In this document: positions 42,015-51,200 of the stretch, in pieces | Layout of the letters: the number at the start of each line of letters is the position of its first letter | Position numbering within the stretch: the first letter of the stretch is position 1 | Assembly: GCF_025252405.1 (NCBI RefSeq) | Contig: NZ_CP104307.1 | Span: 1,116,001 to 1,180,000 of the forward strand | Origin: Flavobacterium sp. TR2 | Lineage (GTDB): Bacteria; Bacteroidota; Bacteroidia; Flavobacteriales; Flavobacteriaceae | Reading direction: 5' to 3' | DNA: 64,000 nucleotides | Translations under genes and position numbers: made by a program | Notes under the pieces: generated by a model | The model's input: only the letters and a program-made list of their open reading frames with translations | What the model was told of the DNA's origin: nothing | The model's database searches: none

Positions 42015-42045
42015 TAAAAAAGCCCCGTTTTATCGAGGCTCTTAG
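42015..42045 (-). terminator. Terminator between the PfkB gene and purF
   Basis: On the minus strand AGCCTCGATAAAACGGGGCT is followed by six T. It ends the kinase transcript 80 bases before purF begins. Confidence 0.75.
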
Positions 42046-42048
42046 GCA

Positions 42049-42972
42049 TTATATTTCTATGTCAAACTGAGTTAACGACTTAAATTGCTGTAATCGAATC
42101 GCTACCTCGGCTTTGCTTAACGTTTCCATTCTTTCAGTTCCAAACTTTTCTACGCAGAACGAAGCTAAATTTGAACCGTAAATAATGGCATTTTTCATGT
42201 TGTTGAACGAAATATTTTCGCTTTGCGCAATGAATCCAGAGAAACCACCTGCAAAAGTGTCTCCAGCTCCTGTTGGATCAAAAACATCTTCTAATGGTAA
42301 AGCTGGCGCGAAGAATACTTCTCTGTTGTGGAATAAAAGTGCTCCGTGTTCTCCTTTTTTGATCACCACATATTTTGGTCCCATGTCTTGGATTTTAGAA
42401 GCTGCTTTTACTAATGAATATTCGCCAGAAAGCTGTCTTGCTTCTTCGTCATTGATTGTAATAACATCTACACGTTTGATAACGTCTAATAATTCTGGAA
42501 GAGCGCAGTCCATCCAAAAGTTCATTGTATCTAAAACAACTAATTTTGGTTTTTTCTCCATTTGGTCCAGAACGCTGCTCTGTACTAATGGATGTAAGTT
42601 TCCTAACATTACCACATCAGCATCTTTGTAGCTTTGAGGAACTTTTGGCTGAAAATCGGCCAAAACATTCAACTCAGTTACAAGCGTGTCTCTAGAGTTT
42701 AAATCGTTGTGGTATAAACCGCTCCAGAAAAAAGTCTTTCCTCCTTTTACAATTTCGATACCAGAGATATCAATATTTTTTGAAGTTAAAAGATCTAAAT
42801 GTTCTTGAGGGAAATCGTCGCCAACTACAGAAACAATGGCTGATTGCAAGTTAAAAAATGACGCTGATAATCCGATGTAGGTTGCAGCACCACCTAATAT
42901 TTTATCTGTTTTTCCGAAAGGAGTTTCAATCGCGTCGAAAGCAACTGTTCCAACAATCAATAGTTTATTCAT
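42049..42972 (-). CDS. PfkB family sugar/nucleoside kinase
   Basis: A 307-aa ribokinase-fold kinase. The N-terminal GGAATYIGLSASFF is typical, and the C-terminal signature DPTGAGDTFAGGFSGFIA carries the anion hole and catalytic Asp. The family phosphorylates sugars or nucleosides; the substrate cannot be read. Its position next to purF is shared in related flavobacteria and hints at nucleoside or ribose metabolism. It has a canonical promoter (42996-43026). Confidence 0.88.
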   Translation of the reverse strand: MNKLLIVGTVAFDAIETPFGKTDKILGGAATYIGLSASFFNLQSAIVSVVGDDFPQEHLDLLTSKNIDISGIEIVKGGKTFFWSGLYHNDLNSRDTLVTELNVLADFQPKVPQSYKDADVVMLGNLHPLVQSSVLDQMEKKPKLVVLDTMNFWMDCALPELLDVIKRVDVITINDEEARQLSGEYSLVKAASKIQDMGPKYVVIKKGEHGALLFHNREVFFAPALPLEDVFDPTGAGDTFAGGFSGFIAQSENISFNNMKNAIIYGSNLASFCVEKFGTERMETLSKAEVAIRLQQFKSLTQFDIEI

Positions 42973-42995
42973 TTTATGAATTTCGAATTAGGGTG

Positions 42996-43026
42996 CAAAG
43001 ATACTTCATAAGTTACAATCTTGCAA
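42996..43026 (-). promoter_or_regulatory. Canonical promoter of the PfkB kinase gene
   Basis: On the minus strand TTG, exactly 20 bases, then TATCTTTG (42996-43003 on the plus strand). This is one of the cleanest Bacteroidota promoters in the window and gives a leader of about 18-20 bases. Confidence 0.75.
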
Positions 43027-43178
43027 CGGTTTAGGTTCTCAAAATTTTCTTAAAAAAATGGTCGCTATTTCGAAGTAAAACTATTGTAAATGAATGGTTT
43101 AAAAATGATTTTTGGCAGTGTTTATAATAGGTTTTTTGAATTTAAGATGCAACTTTTTTGAAAATAATTGCGAATATT

Positions 43179-43583
43179 TTACAGCTGGTACTTTTTATCA
43201 AAATAATTTTTTAAAATGCCAACTTGAACCAAGATCATAATGGGAACAATCAAAATGGCATACAAGATGTTTTTAGAAAAATGAATTCCTGAAAAAGCTG
43301 TCGTAATTTTATTAGAATATAATTTCCCGATTTCGTCAATTTTGAAATCAGTTTCTGAAACTGAGAATAAAGAGAAGTAAATCACTAATGCAGCCACAGC
43401 CAATCCAATCGAAATCCAGATTGGTTTAGAAATTAAAGGTTTGTAGGTTTTGAGCTTTTTCTCTTCTAAAAAATGAACTTCAGCCATTATTTTAGAAGTA
43501 AAATCCATAGATGGCGACTGCAGTTTTTCATCAGCCATCATTTTCTCAATAAGTTGTTCTATATTTTTATCGTTCTCTCTCAT
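43179..43583 (-). CDS. Membrane protein co-transcribed with a sigma factor (anti-sigma-like)
   Basis: A 134-aa protein with a cytoplasmic N-terminus (about 1-50, NIEQLIEKMMADEKLQSPSMDFTSKIMAEV) and two membrane segments (about 54-72 and 106-122). Its start overlaps the end of the sigma factor gene by 17 bases, the usual position of an anti-sigma factor. No zinc-anti-sigma HxxxCxxC motif is present, so the role is inferred. Confidence 0.65.
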   Translation of the reverse strand: MRENDKNIEQLIEKMMADEKLQSPSMDFTSKIMAEVHFLEEKKLKTYKPLISKPIWISIGLAVAALVIYFSLFSVSETDFKIDEIGKLYSNKITTAFSGIHFSKNILYAILIVPIMILVQVGILKNYFDKKYQL

Positions 43584-44154
43584 AACATTCTATTATTTCT
43601 GGTTCTAACTGCTGTCTCAAAATTACGGCCAATTTCTGTCGGCTTCTAAACAATTTCACTTTGGCATTATTGGCAGATATATTCATGATCTTTCCAATTT
43701 CCTCCAAATTCTGATCGTCAAAATAAAATAAGGTTAAAAGGAAATTTTCATCTCTTGGCAATAAATTTAAACATTTCTGAATAGTTTGTTTTCGTTCATT
43801 TTCTTCTAATGTGCTCAAAGCATTGTCCATCGTTTTAATTAAATGGGACGAAAAATCATCAATAGAAATATTCAGATCTTCTTTTTTGCTTTTTTTCAAA
43901 CGGTCTAGACAGGTGTTGTAGGCAATTTTATAAATCCAAGTCGAAAACTTAGACTCTCCTTTAAACTTTGTCAGCGAACTATAAATCTTTATAAACGTGT
44001 CTTGTGCGACTTCTTCTGCTTCTTCCCGGTTTTTAACCATTTTTAGCGCCAATGTAAAGATCATATCTTTATAGCGGTCTACAAGAACGGCAAACGCATT
44101 GGTCTCGCCCTTCAGGATTTTATCGATATAATGTTGATCAGGTATTGTGCTCAT
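43567..44154 (-). CDS. RNA polymerase sigma factor, ECF/sigma-70 family
   Basis: A 195-aa ECF-type sigma factor. Start MSTIPDQHYIDKIL at 44154 is preferred to the in-frame ATG at 44313, since the extra 53 residues are unlike sigma factors. Region 2 (about 20-85: AFAVLVDRYKDMIFTLALKMVKNREEAEEVAQDTFIKIY, FSTWIYKIAYNTCLDRLKK) and region 4 (about 130-190: LPRDENFLLTLFYFDDQNLEEIGKIMNISANNAKVKLFRSRQKLA) are intact. The downstream membrane protein may control it. Confidence 0.92.
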   Translation of the reverse strand: MSTIPDQHYIDKILKGETNAFAVLVDRYKDMIFTLALKMVKNREEAEEVAQDTFIKIYSSLTKFKGESKFSTWIYKIAYNTCLDRLKKSKKEDLNISIDDFSSHLIKTMDNALSTLEENERKQTIQKCLNLLPRDENFLLTLFYFDDQNLEEIGKIMNISANNAKVKLFRSRQKLAVILRQQLEPEIIECYERER

Positions 44155-44446
44155 ATTATATAGGACGACAAGTTGTTTGTTTAGGTTACAAGAAAGATGA
44201 AAATAAATTTCAAATTTTTTTAAAATTCCAAATTCCAAAAAATCTAATTCTTTACATATATATGTATGGGTGAACTTTGTCAAAGTTTTAAACTTAGCCA
44301 AAGTTTTAGACAATCAAAATTAATTGATTATCAGCGAGTTTTGGTGTTTTAGATTTGTTTTTTGAAATTTTTCATCAAATGTTGTAACCTGATTTTAAAA
44401 ACCTTCGTCATATGGAGTATCAATCAATTATAAAAACATAAAAATT

Positions 44447-44806
44447 ATGGGACCACAAGTTTTAGTACCGCTTAGCCTTTTTTTGATGATCTTCGGGATC
44501 GTTTATTTAATTTATTCAACAAGAAACAGAGAGCGTTTGGCACTGATAGAAAAAGGAGTAGATGCCAGTATATTTTTGAAAGGAGCAGGAAAAGGAGTTC
44601 CGGCATGGAAAATTTTTGTTGTAAATCTTGCCTTTTTATTAATAGGAAGCGGTTTAGGTATTTTTATCGCCTTATTAATTACCACTTATACCTCTTTGAA
44701 TGATGGAGCGGTTTATCCTTCGATCATATTCATAATGGCTGGAGTTGGATTATTAATCGGATTTGGGATGGCCAAAGATTTAGATAAGGCAGAAGAAGAA
44801 AAGTAA
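44447..44806 (+). CDS. DUF6249-like membrane protein
   Basis: A 119-aa membrane protein with three hydrophobic segments (about 4-23, 52-78, 85-108) separated by a basic loop (YSTRNRERLALIEKGVDASIF), the pattern of the DUF6249 family. Function is unknown. It stands alone, divergent from the sigma factor, so it could be one of its targets. Confidence 0.7.
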   Translation: MGPQVLVPLSLFLMIFGIVYLIYSTRNRERLALIEKGVDASIFLKGAGKGVPAWKIFVVNLAFLLIGSGLGIFIALLITTYTSLNDGAVYPSIIFIMAGVGLLIGFGMAKDLDKAEEEK

Positions 44807-44818
44807 GAGAGTAAAAAC

Positions 44819-44850
44819 AAAAAACGCATCAAATATTTGATGCGTTTTTG
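44819..44850. terminator. Bidirectional terminator between convergent genes
   Basis: AAAAACGCATCAAATATTTG and its complement make a perfect long palindrome with A and T tracts; it serves both the DUF6249-like gene and rnhA. Confidence 0.88.
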
Positions 44851-45327
44851 TTATTCTTTCGATCCAATGGTTTCATAATAAACGTCAACCGAAAGTTTCG
44901 GCTGCATGGATGCCATAACAGCCAATTGATCACAGCGCTCATTTTGCGGATGATTGTTATGTCCTTTTATCCATTTAAAATCGACTTGATGTTTGCGGTA
45001 TGCCACTAGAAAACGTTTCCAGAGATCTCCGTTTTTTCTTCCGACAAAACCTTTTTTCTCCCAGCCAAGTACCCATTTTTTTTCGACAGAATCCACAACA
45101 TATTTAGAATCTGAAACGACAAGAACCTTCATATTTGGCTTTTTCAGTTTTTCTAAACCTACAATTACAGCCAAAAGTTCCATTCTATTATTGGTAGTCA
45201 GCCGAAAACCTTCGTAGAATTCTTTTTTATGTGGAGTACCCACCAATTCCATCACGACTCCGTAGCCGCCATTTCCTGGATTTCCTTTTGCAGCACCGTC
45301 TGTGTATATATGTACTTCGTGACTCAT
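44851..45327 (-). CDS. rnhA: Ribonuclease HI
   Basis: A 158-aa RNase H that degrades the RNA of RNA-DNA hybrids. The DEDD residues are visible in YTDGAAKGNPG (Asp), NNRMELLAVI (Glu), VSDSKYVVD (Asp) and KGHNNHPQNERCDQLA (His and Asp). Length is typical. It runs against the DUF6249-like gene and is followed upstream by purN on the same strand. Confidence 0.94.
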   Translation of the reverse strand: MSHEVHIYTDGAAKGNPGNGGYGVVMELVGTPHKKEFYEGFRLTTNNRMELLAVIVGLEKLKKPNMKVLVVSDSKYVVDSVEKKWVLGWEKKGFVGRKNGDLWKRFLVAYRKHQVDFKWIKGHNNHPQNERCDQLAVMASMQPKLSVDVYYETIGSKE

Positions 45328-45399
45328 TTATTTTAGATTTCAGATTTTAGATTTCAGATTGCTCCAATTAATCTAAAATTGATATTGGTATTGATATTA

Positions 45400-45960
45400 T
45401 TATTGTAGCAATCTATGAATAATCTCTGGAAAGTGTTTTTGTTCCAGTTCATGAATCTTTTCTGCAACTGTTTCTGGAGTGTCTTCGTCTGTTAGCGCTA
45501 CATTGGCCTGAAAAATAATGCCACCTTCATCATAATGTTCATTTACATAATGAATAGAGATTCCGGTTTCTTTTTCCTTATTGTTTACAATTGCTCTGTG
45601 TATGTGCATTCCGTACATTCCCTTGCCTCCATAATTAGGTAAAAGTGCAGGATGGATATTGATTATCTTGTTTGGATATTCGTTGATTATATTTTCGGGG
45701 AATTTGAGTAAAAAGCCAGCCAAAACTATCAAATCTGGGTCGATTTTTTGTATTTTTTGTAGCACATTTCTTTCTAAAAGTTCGTTTTTTTCGAAGATTT
45801 CGACTGGAATTTGATGATTTTTTGCTCTTTCAATCACTTTTGCCGAAGCATTATTTGTAAAGACCGAAACGACCTTTGCAATTTCAGTGTTCGAAAAATA
45901 TTTTATAATGTTCTCTGCGTTAGTTCCTGATCCTGAGGCAAAAACAATAATTTTTTTCAT
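45400..45960 (-). CDS. purN: Phosphoribosylglycinamide formyltransferase
   Basis: A 186-aa folate-dependent GAR transformylase. The start MKKIIVFASGSGTNAENI at 45960 is chosen because the longer frame to 46059 encodes residues unlike the family. Motifs are FASGSGTNAENI, LAGFLLKFPENII, NIHPALLPNYGGKGMYG (catalytic Asn/His) and HYVNEHYDEGGIIFQ (catalytic Asp). It is divergent from acpP, as in many Bacteroidota. Confidence 0.94.
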   Translation of the reverse strand: MKKIIVFASGSGTNAENIIKYFSNTEIAKVVSVFTNNASAKVIERAKNHQIPVEIFEKNELLERNVLQKIQKIDPDLIVLAGFLLKFPENIINEYPNKIINIHPALLPNYGGKGMYGMHIHRAIVNNKEKETGISIHYVNEHYDEGGIIFQANVALTDEDTPETVAEKIHELEQKHFPEIIHRLLQ

Positions 45961-46076
45961 AAAGTTGTGTGTTTTGAGAGTGCAAAAAACGGAATAAAAA
46001 TCGAAAATAAATAGCTTTAAAAGACCTTTCTTGAAATTAATTTTATAATTTAGTGTCACATTTATAAACTAAATAG

Positions 46077-46105
46077 TTGTTTTAAAATAAAGTTTTTTAT
46101 TTTTG
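46077..46105 (+). promoter_or_regulatory. acpP promoter
   Basis: TTG (46077-46079), 18 bases, TATTTTTG (46098-46105). The predicted leader is about 25 bases. Confidence 0.6.
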
Positions 46106-46135
46106 CCAACAAATTAAATTCTAAAATTAAAGATT

Positions 46136-46372
46136 ATGTCAGACATTGCATCAAGAGTAAAAGCGATTATCGTAGACAAATTAGGTGTTGACGAAAACGA
46201 AGTTGTAACAGAAGCAAGCTTCACTAATGATTTAGGAGCTGACTCATTAGACACTGTTGAGCTTATTATGGAATTCGAAAAAGAATTTGATATTCAAATT
46301 CCAGACGATCAAGCAGAAAACATTGCTACTGTTGGTCAAGCTATTTCTTATATCGAAGAAGCAAAAAAATAA
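46136..46372 (+). CDS. acpP: Acyl carrier protein
   Basis: A 78-aa acidic protein. The phosphopantetheine attachment Ser is in [15 protein letters not shown] (DSL). It carries acyl chains in fatty acid synthesis, and its neighbour fabF extends them. Canonical acpP-fabF-rnc order. Confidence 0.97.
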   Translation: MSDIASRVKAIIVDKLGVDENEVVTEASFTNDLGADSLDTVELIMEFEKEFDIQIPDDQAENIATVGQAISYIEEAKK

Positions 46373-46612
46373 TAATACCGCACCCGAATTTTAAAAATTC
46401 CAAAATTTGAATGCTCAAATCCCAAAAATTGGAATTTGTTTTTTGAAAAATTGGATTTTCTAAAAATCGGGTGTTATTATTTTTTTTAAATTTAAATTTC
46501 GATTGATTTTCAATCAAAAAGATATATTTATATTGTAATTCCCATGGCTCTTAAGTAACAATAAGTTAAGAAAGCGTGGGTTTTATTTGTTTAAAGTACA
46601 AAACACATATTT

Positions 46613-47866
46613 ATGGCATTAAGGCGAGTTGTTGTAACAGGATTAGGTGCACTTACTCCTATTGGGAATAATATCCAAGAATATTGGAATGCACTTGTGA
46701 ATGGAGTTAGCGGAGCCGCTCCAATCACATATTATGATACCGAGAAGCACAAAACGAAATTTGCCTGCGAAGTAAAAAACTTCAATATTGAAGATTACAT
46801 GGATCGCAAGGAATCTCGTAGATTAGATAAATTTGCACAATACGCAATTGCTGCCAGTGATGAAGCTATTAAAGATGCTGGAATCACAAATGATAACGTA
46901 AACAAACAAAGAGTTGGTGTTATCTGGGGAGCAGGAATTGGAGGTTTAGAGACTTTTCAGGATGAAGTATTGTACTATGCAAAAGGTGATGGAACTCCAA
47001 AGTTCAATCCTTTCTTTATTCCTAAAATGATTGCCGATATTGCTCCTGCACATATTTCTATGCGTAACGGGTATATGGGGCCAAATTATACTACGGTTTC
47101 TGCTTGTGCGTCTTCTGCAAATGCATTAATCGATGCTTTCAATTACATCCGTTTAGGAATGTGCGATGTTATTGTTTCTGGTGGTTCTGAAGCTGCTGTT
47201 ACAATTGCAGGTATGGGAGGATTTAGCTCAATGCACGCTTTATCGACAAGAAACGAAAGCCCAGAAACAGCTTCAAGACCTTTTGATGCAACCAGAGATG
47301 GTTTTGTATTAGGAGAAGGAGCGGGAGCTTTAGTTCTAGAAGATTATGAGCACGCAAAAGCAAGAGGTGCAAAAATCTATTGCGAAATTGGCGGTGGCGG
47401 TATGTCATCTGATGCTTACCACTTAACTGCACCACATCCGGAAGGAATTGGAGTTATCGCAGTAATGGAAAATACATTGAGAGATGCTGGAATGACACCT
47501 GATCAGGTTGATCATATCAATACTCACGGAACTTCTACTCCATTGGGAGACGTTGCTGAGTTAAAAGCAATCAGCGCTGTTTTTGGCGATCATGCTAAAA
47601 ACATCAATATCAACTCTACAAAATCGATGACAGGACACTTGCTTGGTGCTGCCGGAGCTATTGAAGCAATTGCTTCTATTTTGGCAATGCAACACGGTAT
47701 TGTTCCTCCAACGATTAACCATACAGTTGTAGACGAGAACATTGATCCATCTTTAAACCTTACTTTAAACAAACCTCAAAAAAGAGAAGTAAATGTTGCT
47801 ATGAGTAATACATTTGGTTTTGGTGGACACAATGCTTGCGTATTGTTTAAAAAAATAGCTGATTAA
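46613..47866 (+). CDS. fabF: 3-oxoacyl-[acyl-carrier-protein] synthase II
   Basis: A 417-aa condensing enzyme. Catalytic Cys in VSACASSANALIDAFNYI (about 163), His in NTHGTSTPLGD and His in KSMTGHLLGAAGAIEA. It elongates acyl-ACP with malonyl-ACP. The 240-base gap from acpP is AT-rich and holds short inverted repeats (ATTCCAAAATT / AATTGGAATT) but no ORF. Confidence 0.96.
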   Translation: MALRRVVVTGLGALTPIGNNIQEYWNALVNGVSGAAPITYYDTEKHKTKFACEVKNFNIEDYMDRKESRRLDKFAQYAIAASDEAIKDAGITNDNVNKQRVGVIWGAGIGGLETFQDEVLYYAKGDGTPKFNPFFIPKMIADIAPAHISMRNGYMGPNYTTVSACASSANALIDAFNYIRLGMCDVIVSGGSEAAVTIAGMGGFSSMHALSTRNESPETASRPFDATRDGFVLGEGAGALVLEDYEHAKARGAKIYCEIGGGGMSSDAYHLTAPHPEGIGVIAVMENTLRDAGMTPDQVDHINTHGTSTPLGDVAELKAISAVFGDHAKNININSTKSMTGHLLGAAGAIEAIASILAMQHGIVPPTINHTVVDENIDPSLNLTLNKPQKREVNVAMSNTFGFGGHNACVLFKKIAD

Positions 47867-47876
47867 TTTTCTATAT

Positions 47877-48617
47877 ATGAATATTATCAAAAAAATATTT
47901 TCGAAATCCCGTTCTCAAGAAGACGGGATTTTTTTTGACACTATTCAGAAAATTCTTGGTTTTCAGCCTTCTAGTATAGATTTTTACAGACGGGCTTTCA
48001 CACATCGTTCGTCTAATAAATTAGATCAAAATGGGCATCCTATTAATTATGAACGGTTAGAATTTTTAGGAGATGCTATGTTAAGTGCTGTAATTGCTGC
48101 GCATTTGTTTAATAAAGCGCCAAATGGGGACGAAGGTTATTTGACCAAAATGCGTTCTAAAATTGTGAGCCGTGAACATTTGAACGAATTAGGCAAAGAC
48201 TTAAATTTAGTACAGTTTGTAGAAAGCAAAGTGCCAATTCAGCATTTTGGAGAAAATATTCATGGTAATATTTTTGAATCTCTAATTGGAGCAATTTATT
48301 TAGATAAAGGCTATACTTTTTGCGAGAAATTCATCCAAAAAAGAGTCGTTACACCTTATGTCGACATTGCACGACTAGAAGGTAAAGTTATAAGTTATAA
48401 AAGTTTGGTTATTGAATGGTGTCAGAAGGAAAAAAGAGTTTTTCATTATGACATTTTTGAAGATAACGGTATAGATGGCCAGCGTTTATTTGGTGTCAAA
48501 TTGAGTATTGATGATAAAGTTGTTGCGAGGGCGAGAGCAACTTCAAAAAAGAAAGCAGAAGAAAAAGCATCTCAAAGAGCCTATTTTGCATTTCAAGAAA
48601 AAATTGACAAGAAATAG
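47877..48617 (+). CDS. rnc: Ribonuclease III
   Basis: A 246-aa double-strand RNase. The catalytic signature NYERLEFLGDAMLSAVIA is present, with FESLIGAIYLDKG; the C-terminal dsRNA-binding domain (about 165-240) ends with RATSKKKAEEKASQRAYF. It begins 10 bp after fabF, so the two are likely co-transcribed. Confidence 0.95.
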   Translation: MNIIKKIFSKSRSQEDGIFFDTIQKILGFQPSSIDFYRRAFTHRSSNKLDQNGHPINYERLEFLGDAMLSAVIAAHLFNKAPNGDEGYLTKMRSKIVSREHLNELGKDLNLVQFVESKVPIQHFGENIHGNIFESLIGAIYLDKGYTFCEKFIQKRVVTPYVDIARLEGKVISYKSLVIEWCQKEKRVFHYDIFEDNGIDGQRLFGVKLSIDDKVVARARATSKKKAEEKASQRAYFAFQEKIDKK

Positions 48618-48742
48618 CTGCAAAAATGTTGTAACTCTCACAAGACTACATCGTTTTCGTTTATAATTTAACAAAACAAGCAAGTCATAACTGTTGATGC
48701 TCCGTTTAGAAATAGTATATTTACAACTTGATTTTTCAAGAC

Positions 48743-49231
48743 ATGGCTATTCATAAATTGGATTTAGACGAATTTGACGAAATTGATTATTATTTAATGG
48801 CAATTCATACTTCATTAGAAGATTATAGATTGGCCTATTTTATCAATAAAATCCTTCCGATCAACTTAAGTAAGAGCAAAAACGAGATCCATGCTCAGAC
48901 TAAGGAAGGTGAAGCAAATTTTTCGAGATTCTATTATTATGATGAAGAAAAAGCTGTTTCCTGGAATTTAATTCAGAATAAAAATGAAATCATTTCTGTG
49001 AGTACAAATGATTTCCAGAATTTGTTTTCTAATGAGACAAGTGAGGTTTCGACAACAATTCATTTACTTCCTGAATTTAAAAAAGTCGATTTTTTCCTGA
49101 AAATTGATAATAGCGAAGAGGCGCTTAATTTTTCAGAAATTCAACAAAAATTAAACACAATAGAAAGTATTGCGGCTATTTATGCCGTTGATACAGACAA
49201 AATAAAATCAAAAAACAATCTAATTTTTTAA
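48743..49231 (+). CDS. IPExxxVDY family protein
   Basis: A 162-aa protein starting MAIHKLDLDEFDEIDYYLMAIHTSLEDYRLAYFINK. It matches the IPExxxVDY family of Bacteroidota, whose signature appears here as LPEFKKVDFFLKI. Its function is unknown; it sits between rnc and pyk, the usual location. ATG at 48743 is preferred to 48728. Confidence 0.82.
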   Translation: MAIHKLDLDEFDEIDYYLMAIHTSLEDYRLAYFINKILPINLSKSKNEIHAQTKEGEANFSRFYYYDEEKAVSWNLIQNKNEIISVSTNDFQNLFSNETSEVSTTIHLLPEFKKVDFFLKIDNSEEALNFSEIQQKLNTIESIAAIYAVDTDKIKSKNNLIF

Positions 49232-49236
49232 AAAAA

Positions 49237-50670
49237 ATGCTAACAAACAAGAAAACCAAAATTGTTGCTACACTTGGGCCTGCCTGTAGTACAAGAGAGA
49301 TCATTAAGGATATGATCGATGCAGGGGTTAATGTGTTTAGAATCAATTTTTCGCATGCAGATTACGAAGGAGTAAAAGAAAAAATCGATATCATTAGAGG
49401 ATTAAACGAAGAGTTTGGTTATACGACAGCAATTTTAGGAGATTTGCAAGGGCCAAAACTTAGAGTGGGTGTAATGGAAGAAGGCACTGTTGTACACGAT
49501 GGAGATGAAATCACTTTTACAACTGCTGAAGATATTATAGGAACATCAAAAAGAGTGTTCATGAAATATCAGAATTTCCCAAATGATGTTAATCCAGGAG
49601 AGCGCATCTTGCTTGATGATGGTAAACTTATTTTCGAAATTGTTTCTACAGATAAAAAGACAGAGGTTGTTGCTAAAGTTATTCAAGGTGGAGAATTAAA
49701 ATCTAAAAAAGGGGTTAATCTTCCAAATACAAAAATATCTTTGCCAGCTTTAACAGAAAAAGATATTGCTGACGCGATTTTTGCTATCGAGCAAAAAGTA
49801 GATTGGATCGCACTTTCATTTGTGAAAACTCCTCGCGATTTGCAAGATTTACAAGAATTAATTGCTAAGCATTCAGAATATAAAATTCCAATCGTTGCTA
49901 AAATTGAAATGCCAGAAGCTCTTGAGAACATGGATAAAATTGTAGCATACTGCGATGGTTTAATGGTTGCTCGTGGAGATCTAGGTGTTGAGCTTCCTGC
50001 ACACGAAGTTCCATTGGTGCAAAAAGATTTGATCAGAAGAGCTAAGACAGCTAGAATTCCGGTTATCGTTGCTACACAAATGATGGAAACAATGATTACA
50101 AGCTTAACGCCAACAAGAGCAGAGGTAAACGACGTTGCAAATTCAGTAATGGACGGTGCAGATGCTGTAATGTTGTCTGGAGAAACAGCTACAGGAAATT
50201 ACCCTGTGCAAGTAATTCAGAGAATGGCTCAAATTTGCGAAGCAGTAGAAAACTCTCCGCTTATTCAGGTGCCGCAAAATACGCCACAAATTAAAACTAA
50301 ACGTTTTGTTACTAAAACAGTTTGCCACCAAGCAGCTTTATTGGCTAACGAAATTGAAGCTAAAGCAATCTGTACTTTAACAAACAGCGGTTATACAGCT
50401 TTTCAAATTTCGGCTTGGAGACCATCAACAGCTCATATTTTAGTATTTACTTCAAACAGAAGAATCTTAACACAATTGAATTTATTATGGGGAGTTAAAT
50501 CTTTCTACTATGATAATGAAGAAAGTACAGACGATACTGTAACAGATGTAAATCAAATTGCAATCGACAAAGGTTATGCTCAAAAAGGAGATTATTTAAT
50601 CAACCTTGCAGCAATGCCAATTAAAGATAAAGGAATGGTTAACACGATGAGAGTTTCTGAAATCGAGTAA
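49237..50670 (+). CDS. pyk: Pyruvate kinase
   Basis: A 477-aa glycolytic enzyme making pyruvate and ATP. The N-terminal TKIVATLGPACSTREIIKDMIDAGVNVFRINFSHADYE is diagnostic. The catalytic IPIVAKIEMPEALENMDKIV (Lys and Glu), MVARGDLGVELP and ATQMMETMITSLTPTRAEVNDVANSVMDGADAVMLSGETA are intact. It begins 5 bp after the IPExxxVDY gene. Confidence 0.96.
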   Translation: MLTNKKTKIVATLGPACSTREIIKDMIDAGVNVFRINFSHADYEGVKEKIDIIRGLNEEFGYTTAILGDLQGPKLRVGVMEEGTVVHDGDEITFTTAEDIIGTSKRVFMKYQNFPNDVNPGERILLDDGKLIFEIVSTDKKTEVVAKVIQGGELKSKKGVNLPNTKISLPALTEKDIADAIFAIEQKVDWIALSFVKTPRDLQDLQELIAKHSEYKIPIVAKIEMPEALENMDKIVAYCDGLMVARGDLGVELPAHEVPLVQKDLIRRAKTARIPVIVATQMMETMITSLTPTRAEVNDVANSVMDGADAVMLSGETATGNYPVQVIQRMAQICEAVENSPLIQVPQNTPQIKTKRFVTKTVCHQAALLANEIEAKAICTLTNSGYTAFQISAWRPSTAHILVFTSNRRILTQLNLLWGVKSFYYDNEESTDDTVTDVNQIAIDKGYAQKGDYLINLAAMPIKDKGMVNTMRVSEIE

Positions 50671-50689
50671 CATTTTCTTTAAATATTTC

Positions 50690-50718
50690 AAAAGCCGCTT
50701 ATTTTAAGTGGCTTTTTT
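50690..50718 (+). terminator. Terminator after pyk
   Basis: AAAAGCCGCTTA-TTT-TAAGTGGCTTTTTT stem with one G-T pair and a T tract. Confidence 0.8.
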
Positions 50719-50903
50719 GTTTTACAAATCTTCTCCAAATCAATTTTCATTGAATATTTTGTCTTTTTTAAAGGCTTTTTTGTTTCATTTGGCTAAACTT
50801 TTGAAAATTTTCTTCTCAGAAGTTTTATTTCAATCCCTTAATTACTTCTTTTTGCTCTTCTGCAATAAAAACATAACTGCTTAATTTTCTTACGTTTCGA
50901 TAT

Positions 50904-50975
50904 GTTCCATTTTCTAAAATGAAACATTTTGGTGCAAATTCTCGGTTTTTGTTGTTTCATTTTATAAAATGAAAC
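50904..50975. promoter_or_regulatory. Twin 22-bp palindromes upstream of the sulfatase operon
   Basis: GTTTCATTTTATAAAATGAAAC-type perfect palindrome at 50954-50975, and an almost identical one (GTTCCATTTTCTAAAATGAA) at 50904-50925, exactly 50 bases apart. A GTTTCATTT half-site is also at 50782-50790. Symmetry and helical spacing look like a repressor or activator site. The rest of the 530-base gap has no ORF. Confidence 0.55.
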
Positions 50976-51200
50976 AAGCTCATGCCGAATAACTACGATT
51001 GTTCGCTCTTTTATTAGTTAATTTTGAGAGACTTAAAAAAAAGTTAAAAATACTCTGTTTCAAATTTTAAGATAAAAGACGAATTTGAAACACATCATAG
51101 CGATGCAGCCTCATATTGAGGAAAACTTACGATTTTTCCCATTTATTTTTTTTCGATTTTCAAACTCATACAATAAGAATCATTAACGAATTTTTTTACC

